A stretch of DNA of 64,000 nt from assembly GCA_964035545.1 (NCBI GenBank), contig OZ037769.1, positions 1,658,501 to 1,722,500 of the forward strand, given 5' to 3'. Positions 1 to 10,511 of the stretch are shown here, piece after piece. The position numbers and the translations under genes were made by a program. The first letter of the stretch is position 1. Every line of letters starts with the position of its first letter. Source of the DNA: Bugula neritina. Lineage: Eukaryota > Bryozoa > Gymnolaemata > Cheilostomatida > Bugulidae. The notes under the pieces were generated by a model. The model saw only the letters and a program-made list of their open reading frames with translations. It did not search any database and had not been told where the DNA came from.

Positions 1-1001
1 GAGGTTCTTTAAAACTAAATGAATTACCTAAAAAGTAGGCTTCTAGTAGAACTAGGTTGAGGTGCGAATGCATGTTTTATGTTTACATAGTTTAAAATAC
101 CTACCAGCATTCAAACTTTATATAACTGAGTTTTAGCACAGTTTATTTGCAGGTAAAGTTACTCAAAGGAATTATGTGATTATTTAGTTTCGAATTTGTT
201 CCAATTGTTTGCCCATAATGCTGCGTAATCGTGTTGGTTTCAATGTCGTTTTATGTGACTGCTGCAAATGCTTTTTGTTAATTCTGAGTATCAAATTTTC
301 ATAAAAAAGCTTTGTTATGCACATTACTTGATTTTCAAATTACGAGTAGAAATTGTAAAGGAAACAATACATCTGAAGTATGCAGCTTAGAATTACATAG
401 GCTGAGTTGCTACCTATGTAGGTTGTGAAGTAGGAAGTATGTGCAATATATGTGACATTACCTGTAGCTCAACTAGGTTTACATAATAATGATGTGCATT
501 CATTGAATAGCCTTTGAATATTGTACTGATGAAATGCAAACTTGTAATAACTAAAAAAAATTAGATGGGGGATTGCAATTAATAAAGAAAGTCTAAAAAT
601 AACACCAGCCAAATACAATAAAATACTGTCAAGTTTATCCTTATCTCTATTTTCTTCTGCATAATTTAAAGTTTATGTTGTTTTTCCTAATTGTTGACCA
701 ATTTCGATCACTATATCAGTATTAAATTATGACATATAGGATCCGATAAAACTATCGGGCATCATATTATACAGTAGCATGTAAATCAAAATAATCTAGC
801 GTATTCCATATAATATACTGTTATGCATCATATATTTTTAATGATTATAACTAAATCCATATTTATTATGAAGTGCATTATATTACATAACAGAGAAATA
901 TTTAGGTCATGAGATTGCTTTCCATTCTGTGCTTACAGTATATATGCTAATTTATATTATTTTATATTAAACTCTATCTTATATATTATATTTCTATATA
1001 G
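1..1001. other. AT-rich non-coding stretch, probably intron
   Basis: No open frame of note and no recognisable domain on either strand. The stretch ends in a pyrimidine/AT run and an AG at 1000-1001 used by the first visible exon of the following gene, so it is most simply an intron of that gene. Earlier exons would lie outside the window. Confidence 0.5.
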
Positions 1002-3919
1002 ACTAAGCAAAGACAAGAAGAACATGAGAGCGGCCTTTGAGCCCTGTGAGTCTCAGAGACTGGCTATGCTAGGTAATCGGGACTCCCTGTTCACCCCCCT
1101 CCATAAACAACACAAACACATATCTCTACTCAAACACCCGGCTCTGCTCTGTATGGTTGTGCTGGGCAACAATGAGCTCTACACTCATGGCTACATCTGC
1201 AGCACGGTAGAGGAGTCAGTAAGTCTAGACATCAAGTACCTGATTATCGAAACTTGGCTTCAGTTATTTTTAAAATATTTTATATAGAGTAGCACAGCAT
1301 AAACTCCTGCGAGTTTGTATGTAGAAAGTAATTTTATCTCATTTTAGGTATTTTTGGCGAAGAAAATTAGAGATGAAATAGAATTTATTCGAAGAGAGTC
1401 TTTAAAAGCTGGCCAAGTGCCAAATTCCACTCTGATGGGGGAGAACCTTGTAAGGGGAGATAATAGCTACACTGTCGTTAAAGCTCCATCTTTGAGTAAG
1501 TAAAGGCAACAGCTACATAAGAAGTTTGTTAGATTACTAGGCAAAAATAAATAACAGCAAGTAAATAGAATATAAATTAACAAAAACAAAATGCTTGCTT
1601 TACCACCATGTTTTTGGTGATATATATATTATAAATTGTCTTAAGATTGCCAGGAACAATATTCGTTTTACCCTTTAGAGTCTAAAGTGGGGTCTAAGAA
1701 AAATTCAAGTAAAAAGAAAGACAGAGGAGCTTATTCTACTCATACAGGTTTGTGAGAGAAGATGCAATGTGTTTCCCCACAGTTAGCATCATTGTGTAAA
1801 AACAGCAGCTAAACTAACCCCATGATGCCTAATAGTTATAAAACATAGTTTTTAAAATTTGTGTGTATGTGTGTGTGCATGCGTGCGTGTGTGTGTGTGT
1901 GCGTGTGTGTGTGCGCGTGCTGCGTGTGTAACTTAAGGTGCCTCTAGCTTAACTCTTAACTCAGACAGTCATCATTCGTTTAATCTAACTATATTTGTTG
2001 TTATTTAATGTCAAGGGGAGGACGAGGTTGATTATGGGTCGTTTCACTTTGGACTCACTCGAGAGGAGTTCGTACCTCAGTACGAACCTGCAACTCATGA
2101 TGATGAAATCAACCAATTGATAAACCAAAACTTCCTGATTGGCCGACCCGGAGATCAAAATGAGGCAAGACAGAAAAGTCGACAAAGTTTCTTTTCCGAG
2201 ATAGAAAGTGGATCAGTTTCGGCGAGTGACTTGAATGTTAGAAGATCCAGTGATAGCCAGAGGCCTGTAGGGGTGGTACAGCCCGCAGTGAGGGACGGGT
2301 TTAAGGTTCTCCCATCTGATATCTCTGCTGATAAAACTAAACTCAAGCCGACAATCTTGAATGTAAAGACTAAGAGACAGAGTGAGGTACAGGAATTGTA
2401 TTTACATACACTAAATTAACAGCTACACAATAGTATAATTCACTAACATTCGAATATAGAAACAGAAAATAATATCAAGTTTACATTAAAGCCCACTTTT
2501 TCTTGGCTAGTAATAACGAAATTGAGATTCTTAATTTTTTAAACCTTTGTTTCCTTCTCTAACTGCTGTGTTGATTTTACCTAACTAATTAGTGTTTACA
2601 GTGGGAAGATGGTTTAACTCAATGCCAGCGATTGAGATTATATCATGTTTAGTCAGGACTACTGATGGAAGTTTTATTATAAAACCTGAACTTAAATTTG
2701 TGGTGTTGAGAGAACGGGGCGGCTCCTGTGGTGTAATGGCTAGCACGCTTGCAAGCCTGAGGTCTCGGGTTTGAATCTCAGTGAGGAAAAAGGTTTATAA
2801 AGTTAAGACTAGTCATTAATTGAAAATTGTTGCTAATATTTGCTCTAATATCAAAATGCTGCTCTAGATAACGCCAGAGTTAGATTTTAAACTGAAAATG
2901 AGGCAAAAAGAGAGCGAGGAGACAATCCTCAACCCACTAGCTCCGAGAACAGTTGTAAACCCGTTGGCAGAAGCTCACCCAGAGCAAAACAGGAAGTCGT
3001 ACATCAGTCCCACACCCGGACCAATCAGCAAGGTGAAGAATCTTCTAGAAATTTTTATTGTTTTATGGCAGTGTGACCTTACTTCTGTCTATAAATTGTC
3101 AAAAGGAAGTGAGAAATTCTCCTCTGCGACCAGAAACACCAAAGCATAACACAAAGTAGAACCTGTTTTAGTAGCCCATTGTCACACTTGATTGCCGTTA
3201 ATGTTATTACAGTTAGAGCTCTGGCAACTGTATGCAACAACCACAGGCTAGAAAAATACTCAATATATCATTGTTCTTAGCTTTGGTCTAACCTCTAAAA
3301 TAGTTCGGCTTTATGAATAAGAGTTGCTGATGTCTTTGTGATTGTATTTTACTTTAGATGAGCACCTCCCTGCCCTTTAACCCATCGGCTGCTTTGCCTC
3401 AGTCCAGTTGGCACGAGTCGGTGATTGGCAACTTCAAATCAAAAGAGAAGATAGAAAACCGGTGAGTAATAAAATGTACCAGAGCAAGTGTTGGTACATA
3501 CGGTACGAGAGTAAGTGGTGGTACATACGGTACAAGAGCAAGTGTTGGTACATGCGGCATGAGAACAAATGGTGGTTTCAGTAACGTTAGTAGGTGCTGC
3601 CGTGCTGAGACTATGAAATGAAGTATTTATTCTTAGAACTATAAAAATAGTAGTTGGAAGTGGTTATTATGCCTTGCTTCTGCTGTAACCAAGTTTACTA
3701 AGAATTCCTTTACCATTTCTTAGACTGACCAGCCAGATGGTGGATGCGAAGGAACTGCCAAAAATGAAATCAGACAAAAAACAGTCAGAAATTGAAAACT
3801 TGTTTTCAAGCGTGAATTTGGAAAAAGTTGAAACTCAGAACATGGGAGAAGAGAACTTTGCGATGACTGGGTCTAGCCCAATGAACCGGCTGCACGAAGC
3901 TATGGGTTTTATGCCCTAA
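1002..3919 (+). CDS. Unidentified multi-exon gene, 3' part (7 exons, 422 codons visible)
   Basis: Exons by splice signals and phase: 1002-1218, 1348-1495, 1679-1747, 2016-2386, 2868-3032, 3358-3461 and 3724-3919 (stop TAA 3917-3919). All junctions are GT/AG and the phases chain without a stop. The first exon starts inside a codon, so the 5' end is outside the window. The N-terminal visible part is compact, with hydrophobic positions (LLKHPALLCMVVLGNNEL). It is followed by a Lys/Ser-rich linker (SKKNSSKKKDRG), an acidic block (GEDEVDYGSFHFGLTREEF) and a long polar, Ser/Lys/Glu-rich tail ending LHEAMGFMP. There is no signal peptide, membrane segment or catalytic motif. I do not recognise the family. 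The sequence looks like an intracellular adaptor or scaffold with a mostly disordered C-terminus (inference). It is convergent with RPA2, 778 bp away. Confidence 0.7.
1861..1930. repeat. (TG)n microsatellite
   Basis: A degenerate run of tgtgtg with interspersed gcgtgc, lying in the intron between exons 1679-1747 and 2016-2386 of the unidentified gene. Confidence 0.9.
2720..2786 (+). repeat. tRNA-like sequence, probable SINE relic
   Basis: An A box matching TRGYNNARNNG perfectly (tggtgtaatgg, 2729-2739) and a B-box-like ggtttgaatct (2768-2778) occur at tRNA spacing. The D-arm region resembles Gln/Glu tRNAs. The anticodon stem does not pair and the acceptor arm is poor, so it is not a functional tRNA. 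A short A-run follows. It lies in an intron of the unidentified gene. A tRNA-derived SINE head or tRNA pseudogene is the best reading. Confidence 0.55.
3476..3565. repeat. 27-bp tandem repeat, about 3.3 copies, next to a splice donor
   Basis: Unit beginning gtaccagagcaagtg and ending ggtacatacg, repeated with few changes. It starts about 14 bp after the donor at 3462 of the exon 3358-3461. One copy contains a donor-like gagagtaagtgg. Confidence 0.8.
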
Positions 3920-4457
3920 GGCTACAAGTAGCGAACACTGTAGGTACTAACACATCACCTTTAGACATTTCACTCAGGCTACACTCCTAAACTATAGATT
4001 ATTGTGCATTCTAATATATCATTCTCACATTCCACCTTTCTAAACCTATGTACTCTAATAATATCTCACATTCCCACCTCTCAGCACAATCTAACTTATT
4101 TACCATGACTGAAGCCTGAGGAATGCTCAAAATGTTGTTTATTTTGATACCAATTATATTATTCTTATTACATTAAGAGTTTTGATACTATGTTTACTAA
4201 CATTTGAATACTATGCTTAGCGGACTATTATAAAGCATTATTAACTGTATATAATGTAAGTATTGTTATATGTAAGGTATTATACCCGACTACATATCTC
4301 ATATGTAGAAGCAATTTACTGTGATATTCAGCTTGCTAATGCACAAGGGAATTTGGCAAATACTGATTGTTATTATAGTTTTATTTGAAAAACTTATATT
4401 TATAAATTGATTTCATAACGTTACTAAATATTTACATTATGTAAAAACCACTGTATG

Positions 4458-4463
4458 AATAAA
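4458..4463 (+). terminator. Candidate poly(A) signal AATAAA for the unidentified gene
   Basis: AATAAA lies 540 bp after the stop codon at 3919. On the other strand an AATAAA (tttatt at 4382-4387) could serve RPA2. If both are used, the two 3' UTRs overlap tail to tail by about 80 bp. Confidence 0.4.
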
Positions 4464-4697
4464 AAACAAAACAAAAATAAGGATGCAGTACTAAGTTTAT
4501 ATCACCACTATTATACAACCGTTTTACTGGAAAGGCTGTACAAATAACAGTTTATCCAATGGATGAATGAGAAGAGAATAAACTATCTGGTTATAACATT
4601 TCTGTGTTAGTTACGAGAATCAGTTCCCAAGAAATGCTACGAGACGAGAGAATACAATAAGCTTTAGCCTGTGCTCTCACCCTTGCTGTTCACCCCC

Positions 4698-7600
4698 TCA
4701 GGCATCTTCAGTAGCTCTGAAGTGATCATCGTCTATGGTTGAGAATATAAATCCTTCGCCACTCAAGTAGTTTATGGCTTTCCTAAGAAACGTACAAAAT
4801 AAATCTCCTGATTGCTTGACCTTTGCAGCACTTTTGAACACATACAGATTTATTATTACCAGGTAACATGGTATAACATTATAAAGAATAATGTATCAAA
4901 CTCAGGTTCACTAAAGCTAGCTGTTTATACCCTTCTAGAGTTACCCAGATTAACTGATCAGTTAAACGTTTGATTAGTGTCCATGTCTCGAAGCAGCTTT
5001 AGTGGAAGTGAGATATTTACGTGGGAAACCAGTGATGAATACTGATATGTAAAGCAAAACTTGCCACTATAACCCCTATTATATATAGTTTATAATGCCA
5101 CTATATATTGTATAGTCTCACAGCCTTGCGGTATACTCACGTGATTTCATCAGCAGTAACGTGAGGCAGCGCTGCCTTGATCTCCGTCACACTCAGTCCC
5201 GTCATACTCTTGTTCCCCTGAATCACCGTCCTCACCTGCTCAGGAATACCCGCAGACGTGTCTACTTGACTCGCGTCCCCTTCGCCGGCCTGTAACCATG
5301 GCAACAGAACACTCAGTATTGATACTACACAAGAAGGCACAAGTCAACTGCCTATGTCACAGGGAAGTTCCCTAAAGGCTTCTACAAACAAGAAGACAAC
5401 TTATAGCTGAGTTATTGCCACGTGCATTGAGAGACATCTTTTCATTTATGAGTACAAAGATTTCTTCTTCAAAGTAAATCCAATTTCAAGCAAGTTTTTG
5501 AGAATAACAAAATGTGACGCTTGCCAATTATACTGCTTTCTCAAGTATAGACAAATGCACTTATTCAAAGTCTAGTAACAGGGAAAGACAACTAGTAACA
5601 GGGAGAGACAACTAGTAACGGGGAAAGACAACTAGTAACAGGGAAAGACGACTAGTAACAGGGAAAGACAACTAGTAAGGGGGAAAACAACTAACAACAC
5701 AAAAAGGTTTACCTGCTTCATCTTGAGGTAGGTGTGAGACATTTCTAACAGATGCATAGTAATCTCGTTGGGATCTTTCATGCTCATGATTCTGTTGATG
5801 ACAATGTTAGCAGAGCCCTGGAAAGACTTTACTGTTCCGAATACTCTCACGTATTCACCTTGAGAAATGGGCTGGGGCTGAGTGGTGTCTTCATCCTGCG
5901 TGATTAGATACATAGCAGTGTAGACAACTCTTAATTATGTAGCTTAGTGTAGACAACTCTGAATAATGTATTACTGATACTCACACTGATATACTGATAC
6001 TCACACTGATATACTGATATACTCACACTGAGACACTGATATACTCACACTGATATACTGATATACTCACACTGATATACTGATACACTCACACTGATAT
6101 ACTGATATACTCACACTGATATACTGATATACTCACACTGATATACTGATATACTCACACTGATATACTGATATACTCACACTGATATACTGATACACTC
6201 ACACTGATATACTGATATACTCACACTGATATACTGATACACTCACACTGATATACTGATACACTCACACTGATATACTGATATACTCACACTGATATAC
6301 TAATATACTCACACTGATATACTGATATACTCACACTGATATACTGATATACTCACACTGGTATACTCACACTGATATACTCACACTGATATACTCTCGA
6401 GCCAGTAGTTTAGCACCCGTATAATCAGCCAATTCATAGTCATGTCTCTGATTGTTCATCTCCGATGAGAGAATTTTGGCCACTAGTGTCACCTACATTA
6501 GAATTCAATTATACGTACAAGTATTCTACTATCTAGCACTATTGTATAATACTGTAGTAATTCGTGCAATTACTGTGCGTGAGTTTTCTACTTGCGTATT
6601 TAGTTGGCTATTCTACTAGTAATTACTAGGGTAGCTGTCGAGTAATTACGTTTATTATCCACAATAAAATACAAAACAAACATTACATCAAATTACACTA
6701 TAACATCAGTCAACTACTAACACATGTTTCTACTTCAAGCCCTTGCTTACAACAACGTGATCATTGTCAATTGCCCGGGAACTGTCACATGAGTCGGAAG
6801 CATATCTTCCGGTGCTGCTGATTGGTTACTACATAGGGGCCTTAGTATTCCCAGAACGGAGAGAGGACGATTTTCATATTAGTACATTGCATGACTCACT
6901 ACAATACCACCTAGCGTCATTGTATAATACCACCTAGCGTCATTGTATAATACCACCTAGCGTCATTGTATAATACCACCTAGCGTCATTGTATAATACC
7001 ACCTAGCGTCATTGTATAATACCACCTAGCGTCATTGTATAATACCACCTAGCGTCATTGTATAATACCACCTAGCGTCATTGTATAATACCACCTAGCG
7101 TCATTGTATAATACCACCTAGCGTCATTGTATAATACCACCTAGCGTCATTGTATAATACCACCTAGCGTCATTGTATAATACCACCTAGCGTCATTGTA
7201 TAATACCACCTAGCGTCATTGTATAATATCATCTAGCACTATTATATTCTACCACAACATATGTGTGCATCAGGACAAACATGCCGTGATATAAAGAGGT
7301 AAAAGAGTTTAATTAATTGTAACTAATTGGTTATCCTACATTATAAAATGTATATTTGTAACTACTGCCTTGGTAAGAGTCCGCAAGCTCCAAGTGTTCT
7401 AATGATACCAAGTGTGTTTGAAAAGACATTGAAAAGATTTCATTCACTAGTATAGCATTAGCTAACTGTCATTTATATGACACATAACCACTATACAATC
7501 ATTTATATGACACATAACCACTAAACAGTCATTTATATGACACATAACCACTATACAGTCATTTATATGACACATAACCACTATACAATCATTTATATGA

Positions 7601-8475
7601 CACATAACCAGTATACAGTCATTTATATGACACATAACCACTATACAATCATTTATATGACACATAACCACTATATAGTAATTTATATGACACATAACCA
7701 CTACACAGTCATTTATATGACACATAACCACTATACAGTCATTTATATGACACATAACCACTATACAGTCATTTATATGACACATAACCACTATACAGTC
7801 ATTTATATGACACATAACCACTATACAGTCATTTATATGGCACATAACCACTATACAGTCATTTATATGACACATAACTACTATATAGTCATTTATATGA
7901 CACATAACCACTATACAATCATTTATATGACACATAACCACTATACAATCACCTGCTGCAGCCCGCTGCCATCTACACAGACGAACTGGTCGTCCACCAG
8001 TGCCCTATGAATGGCCTTTATGCACATCGGCTTCATGCCATTTTTTTCCTACAAGCCGGAAAACCTTTTATAATATCACAATAACTCAAACAAGAGAAGA
8101 TAACCTCTACAAATTATCACAATTGGGAGAAGCAATCAAGTGAAAGCTGTACCTCATGTCCACGCTCTCTTGCCACACTAGGAGAAGCTCCGACACTAGG
8201 AGATGTCTCGAAGCCACCTAAAACATGCCTCAACTTTTAAAATCAACTGCTTATACTTCAGGTTACACATACGGATGAAAAACCAAAATATTTGAAGTTG
8301 GGCAACTCCAATTTTTCTAACAAAAACACAATATAATTATTTGAATTAGCTTCAATTGGCGAAACAAACTGGTATCAAACAAAGACTTTTCTTTTTTGCA
8401 AAGAGTGTCTTTGTTATTCGGCAATTCATAATGATAAGCTACAATTCACATACCTCCTTGGTCGTTCCAAGCCAT
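4698..8475 (-). CDS. RPA2: Replication protein A 32 kDa subunit (RPA2), 7 exons, 235 aa
   Basis: Subunit of the RPA heterotrimer that binds single-stranded DNA in replication, repair and checkpoint signalling. Exons in transcript order: 8475-8454, 8217-8153, 8048-7953, 6492-6385, 5895-5713, 5289-5141, 4782-4698. They total 708 nt, all phases match, and the stop is TGA. The short N-terminus starts MAWNDQGGGFETSP, like the MWNSGFES-type start of the family. The OB-fold is carried by exons 3-5 (MKPMCIKAIHRALVDD, VTLVAKIL, EYVRVFGTVKSFQG). The C-terminal winged helix is carried by exons 6-7 (LSGEGFIFSTIDDDHFRATED), the region that contacts repair proteins. It is shorter than the human protein (270 aa), mainly in the N-terminal Ser/Gly tail and the linker. 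Introns 3, 4 and 5 each have a minisatellite at the donor end. An LTR retrotransposon ends 350 bp upstream of the start codon. Confidence 0.95.
5573..5692. repeat. 20-bp minisatellite, about 6 copies, RPA2 intron 5
   Basis: Unit agtaacagggaaagacaact with single-base variants. It begins about 20 bp inside intron 5 from the donor of the exon 5895-5713. The unit has no splice consensus. Confidence 0.9.
5973..6395. repeat. 22-bp minisatellite carrying about 20 copies of a splice donor, RPA2 intron 4
   Basis: The plus-strand unit is actgatatactgatatactcac, with some 14-bp and variant units. On the transcribed strand each unit reads TATATCAGT/GTGAGTATA, which is the end of RPA2 exon 4 plus its 5' splice site. 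I count about 20 copies of GTGAGT. The last exon bases (6385-6395) already belong to the repeat. Confidence 0.95.
6900..7228. repeat. 23-bp minisatellite, about 14 near-identical copies, RPA2 intron 3
   Basis: Unit accacctagcgtcattgtataat repeated almost without change, with the last copy diverged. It lies mid-intron, about 410 bp from the acceptor at 6493, so it is not junction-anchored. The near-identity suggests recent expansion. Confidence 0.95.
7465..7951. repeat. 30-bp minisatellite, 16 copies, starting at RPA2 intron 3 donor +3
   Basis: On the plus strand the unit runs from atttatatgacacataacc to actatacagtc. On the transcribed strand the intron opens GTGATTGTATAGTGG and the repeat units read ATGATTGTATAGTGG, so the array starts at the third intron base and differs from the donor only by G to A. 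Because 30 is divisible by 3, both strands show long open frames (about 157-159 codons) that are artefacts of the repeat. Confidence 0.95.
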
Positions 8476-8823
8476 ACTTCAAAATAGATGTTACACTGGA
8501 ACAACAGCGTTTCAAGTTTTAAAAAATTCGGCTCGAACCAATTAACAGTGAAATCTTCAGCTTTGTCTACGAAAACAGATAGCAGTTAATTAACTAGACC
8601 CTAAAGCAATGTTAAATATAGGATAACTGTACAACAATTCTATTCAAAGTTTAATAAGCAACTGCAGTCACTGTAGTGAAAGTTGAAAGTCTGATAAGCA
8701 AATAAGATGAAGTTTTACTCTATCACTATGGCTATACAGTAAAAGAGTAAATAAAATGGCTATGTTTTTACTTTCAATAGCATCAAAATCCTTATCCTAC
8801 CTATAATTTTCATTTTATTATAC

Positions 8824-9128
8824 TGTTATAATTTTCAGATTTAGGGTTGATGTGCTATCCAGAGAGTCTATTTATTTACTATAGAACTGCACCAGGATAA
8901 GTCGAGTGAACGAGTATATTTTACACACAATTATACATTATAAAAACGATACATTATTTCCAAACAAGTTACACATCTAATCTATTTCACACTCTAGCTT
9001 CGACTGAGTTAGCAGCGGGAAACTACAATTGCTGCTAACTATCAACTACGCTAATTGGCTATCCATTGTTCCGGGTCAATTACGCGACCCTACATGTTGT
9101 GCTGCTGGTAGTTCCACGAACCACCACA
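8824..9128 (-). repeat. 3' LTR of the retrotransposon
   Basis: Downstream LTR, 305 bp, identical to the 5' LTR by eye. Its end lies 349 bp from the RPA2 start codon and on the same strand, so LTR promoter activity would read into RPA2. Confidence 0.95.
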
Positions 9129-9139
9129 CCGCCCCCACC
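9129..9139 (-). other. Polypurine tract
   Basis: The minus strand GGTGGGGGCGG immediately precedes the 3' LTR, the place where plus-strand DNA synthesis is primed in LTR elements. It has one pyrimidine near each end. Confidence 0.6.
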
Positions 9140-9472
9140 AGCAGAAAGCCATCTTTCTGATATATATATAAAAAAAACATTCATTAGTAACTACATACAT
9201 CAGTGGACAAAAATAACACATAATATACAGGAAGAGACATAATAATAATACAGAGTCATCGTAACGATCCGTTGCATACAATTGGCCAGCTGTAGATAGA
9301 CGAGGAATACTAGCTAGCTGTGGTGTTGACAGGGGATAACCTGTTAAGCAGTCAAACATTTACATGACCTCTTGGCTTCTCCCAAGAGGCGGAGTTGGAG
9401 TACTCCGGGTAGTCAACTAGAGTCCTTGTTGGGCACGCCGGTGCTTGGCTTGGCATGTACGCAGTTTCCGTT

Positions 9473-10231
9473 TCATACGGATCCCTTTAGCTGGAAGAGT
9501 CCTGTTGTAGTGTTAAGTAGATCTGGTGCCAGCTGGGTGAATTCTTCTTGTAATCGCAGAAGGCGTTCTTCTACTGTGGCTAGGCGTACTGGGTCTGGGG
9601 ACGGTGTCCGTCTGCGGCGCAAGGGTGGACTGGGGGACCTGGTTCGTCTCTTCGTCGGGGTAGGGGAGATCTCTCCTTCTTCTGGATATGTAATTTCCTC
9701 GGGGGTGTATGTAATTTGAGGGCGGTCAGACACCAACGGGGATTGTTGGCGGGCGTTGTCTAACACACGTTGGAACCCCGAGGACAGAACGGCTAACAGC
9801 ATGGCCTTCTTCACCAGAGGTCGTATAAGTGTGAGGAACTCCGGGTATAGCTTAGCGTCGACCACGTAGTTTTCTCCAGGGAAACAGCCCGCCGCTCGGT
9901 GTCTGGTGACGGGGTAGGGATACACGTCATTGTACCCGCAGGGGCAGAATGTTAGTAGGAGATGAGCATTGACGTGTAGTTTAAGGGAGCGGTGAGAGGC
10001 GCAATCTTCACCACAGATTTGGCATCTCGTCCGTCCTCTGGACCCCCAGGCCGTTTCTATTTCTTCTTCTGTTTGTGGAGACACCCACCGCCAACGGCGG
10101 CGTAGTGGCTCAGGCCGGTCACCACTAGCATACTTCTCCGGATACGGAGCGGGAAGTGTTCTATCCCGTACCCTGGTTGTAGCGGGTCGAGTGTAATCTG
10201 AAAAAGTTTCAACAGTGTTAATACAGTACAC
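9473..10231 (-). CDS. Extra 3' ORF of the retrotransposon, zinc finger plus RS-rich, 252 aa
   Basis: Sits in the env position between pol and the 3' LTR. It has no signal peptide and no transmembrane segment, so it is not envelope-like. It shows a C2H2-type finger (CQICGEDCASHRSLKLHVNAH), a further Cys/His cluster (CPCGYNDVYPYPVTRH), a basic arginine/serine/proline stretch (TRSPSPPLRRRRTPSPDP) and a C-terminal amphipathic segment (VEERLLRLQEEF) that may form a coiled coil. A pyrimidine-rich CTTTTTCAG near 10,200 could be a 3' splice site for a subgenomic message. Role unknown. Nucleic-acid binding is inferred. Confidence 0.75.
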   Translation of the reverse strand: MYCINTVETFSDYTRPATTRVRDRTLPAPYPEKYASGDRPEPLRRRWRWVSPQTEEEIETAWGSRGRTRCQICGEDCASHRSLKLHVNAHLLLTFCPCGYNDVYPYPVTRHRAAGCFPGENYVVDAKLYPEFLTLIRPLVKKAMLLAVLSSGFQRVLDNARQQSPLVSDRPQITYTPEEITYPEEGEISPTPTKRRTRSPSPPLRRRRTPSPDPVRLATVEERLLRLQEEFTQLAPDLLNTTTGLFQLKGSV

Positions 10232-10511
10232 TGCCGTGTTGTCAGCTTGAACAGCTTGGCAACTCCTAATTCAGTTACCTCGTAGAGATTTATGGTAGTG
10301 AATAGTCAGATAGAACACGTATTGCAATGAGATTATAAAAATCTCTAAGTCAAACTGAGTTCTTACTACGGTATTTCACTAACCTATCTCCAGCTCGATT
10401 GACTCAGTGAGTCAGAGCTGAGCGATGCAATCTAGTTTCGTATTAAGATATAGTTAACTCACCCCACGATCTGTTGTCGTAAGACATACTGAATGTGTGA
10501 AATGGTTTGAA

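Noticed and set aside
2720-2786. Functional tRNA gene
   Set aside because: A and B boxes are present, but the anticodon stem does not pair and the acceptor stem is poor. Better read as a SINE or tRNA relic.
6900-7228. Possible CRISPR-like array
   Set aside because: Units are contiguous with no unique spacers, and the setting is an animal gene intron. It is a minisatellite.
7462-8010. Open frames of 157-159 codons on both strands over the 30-bp array
   Set aside because: The unit length is a multiple of three, so any stop-free unit gives a long frame on both strands. The products are pure repeats and the region is an RPA2 intron.
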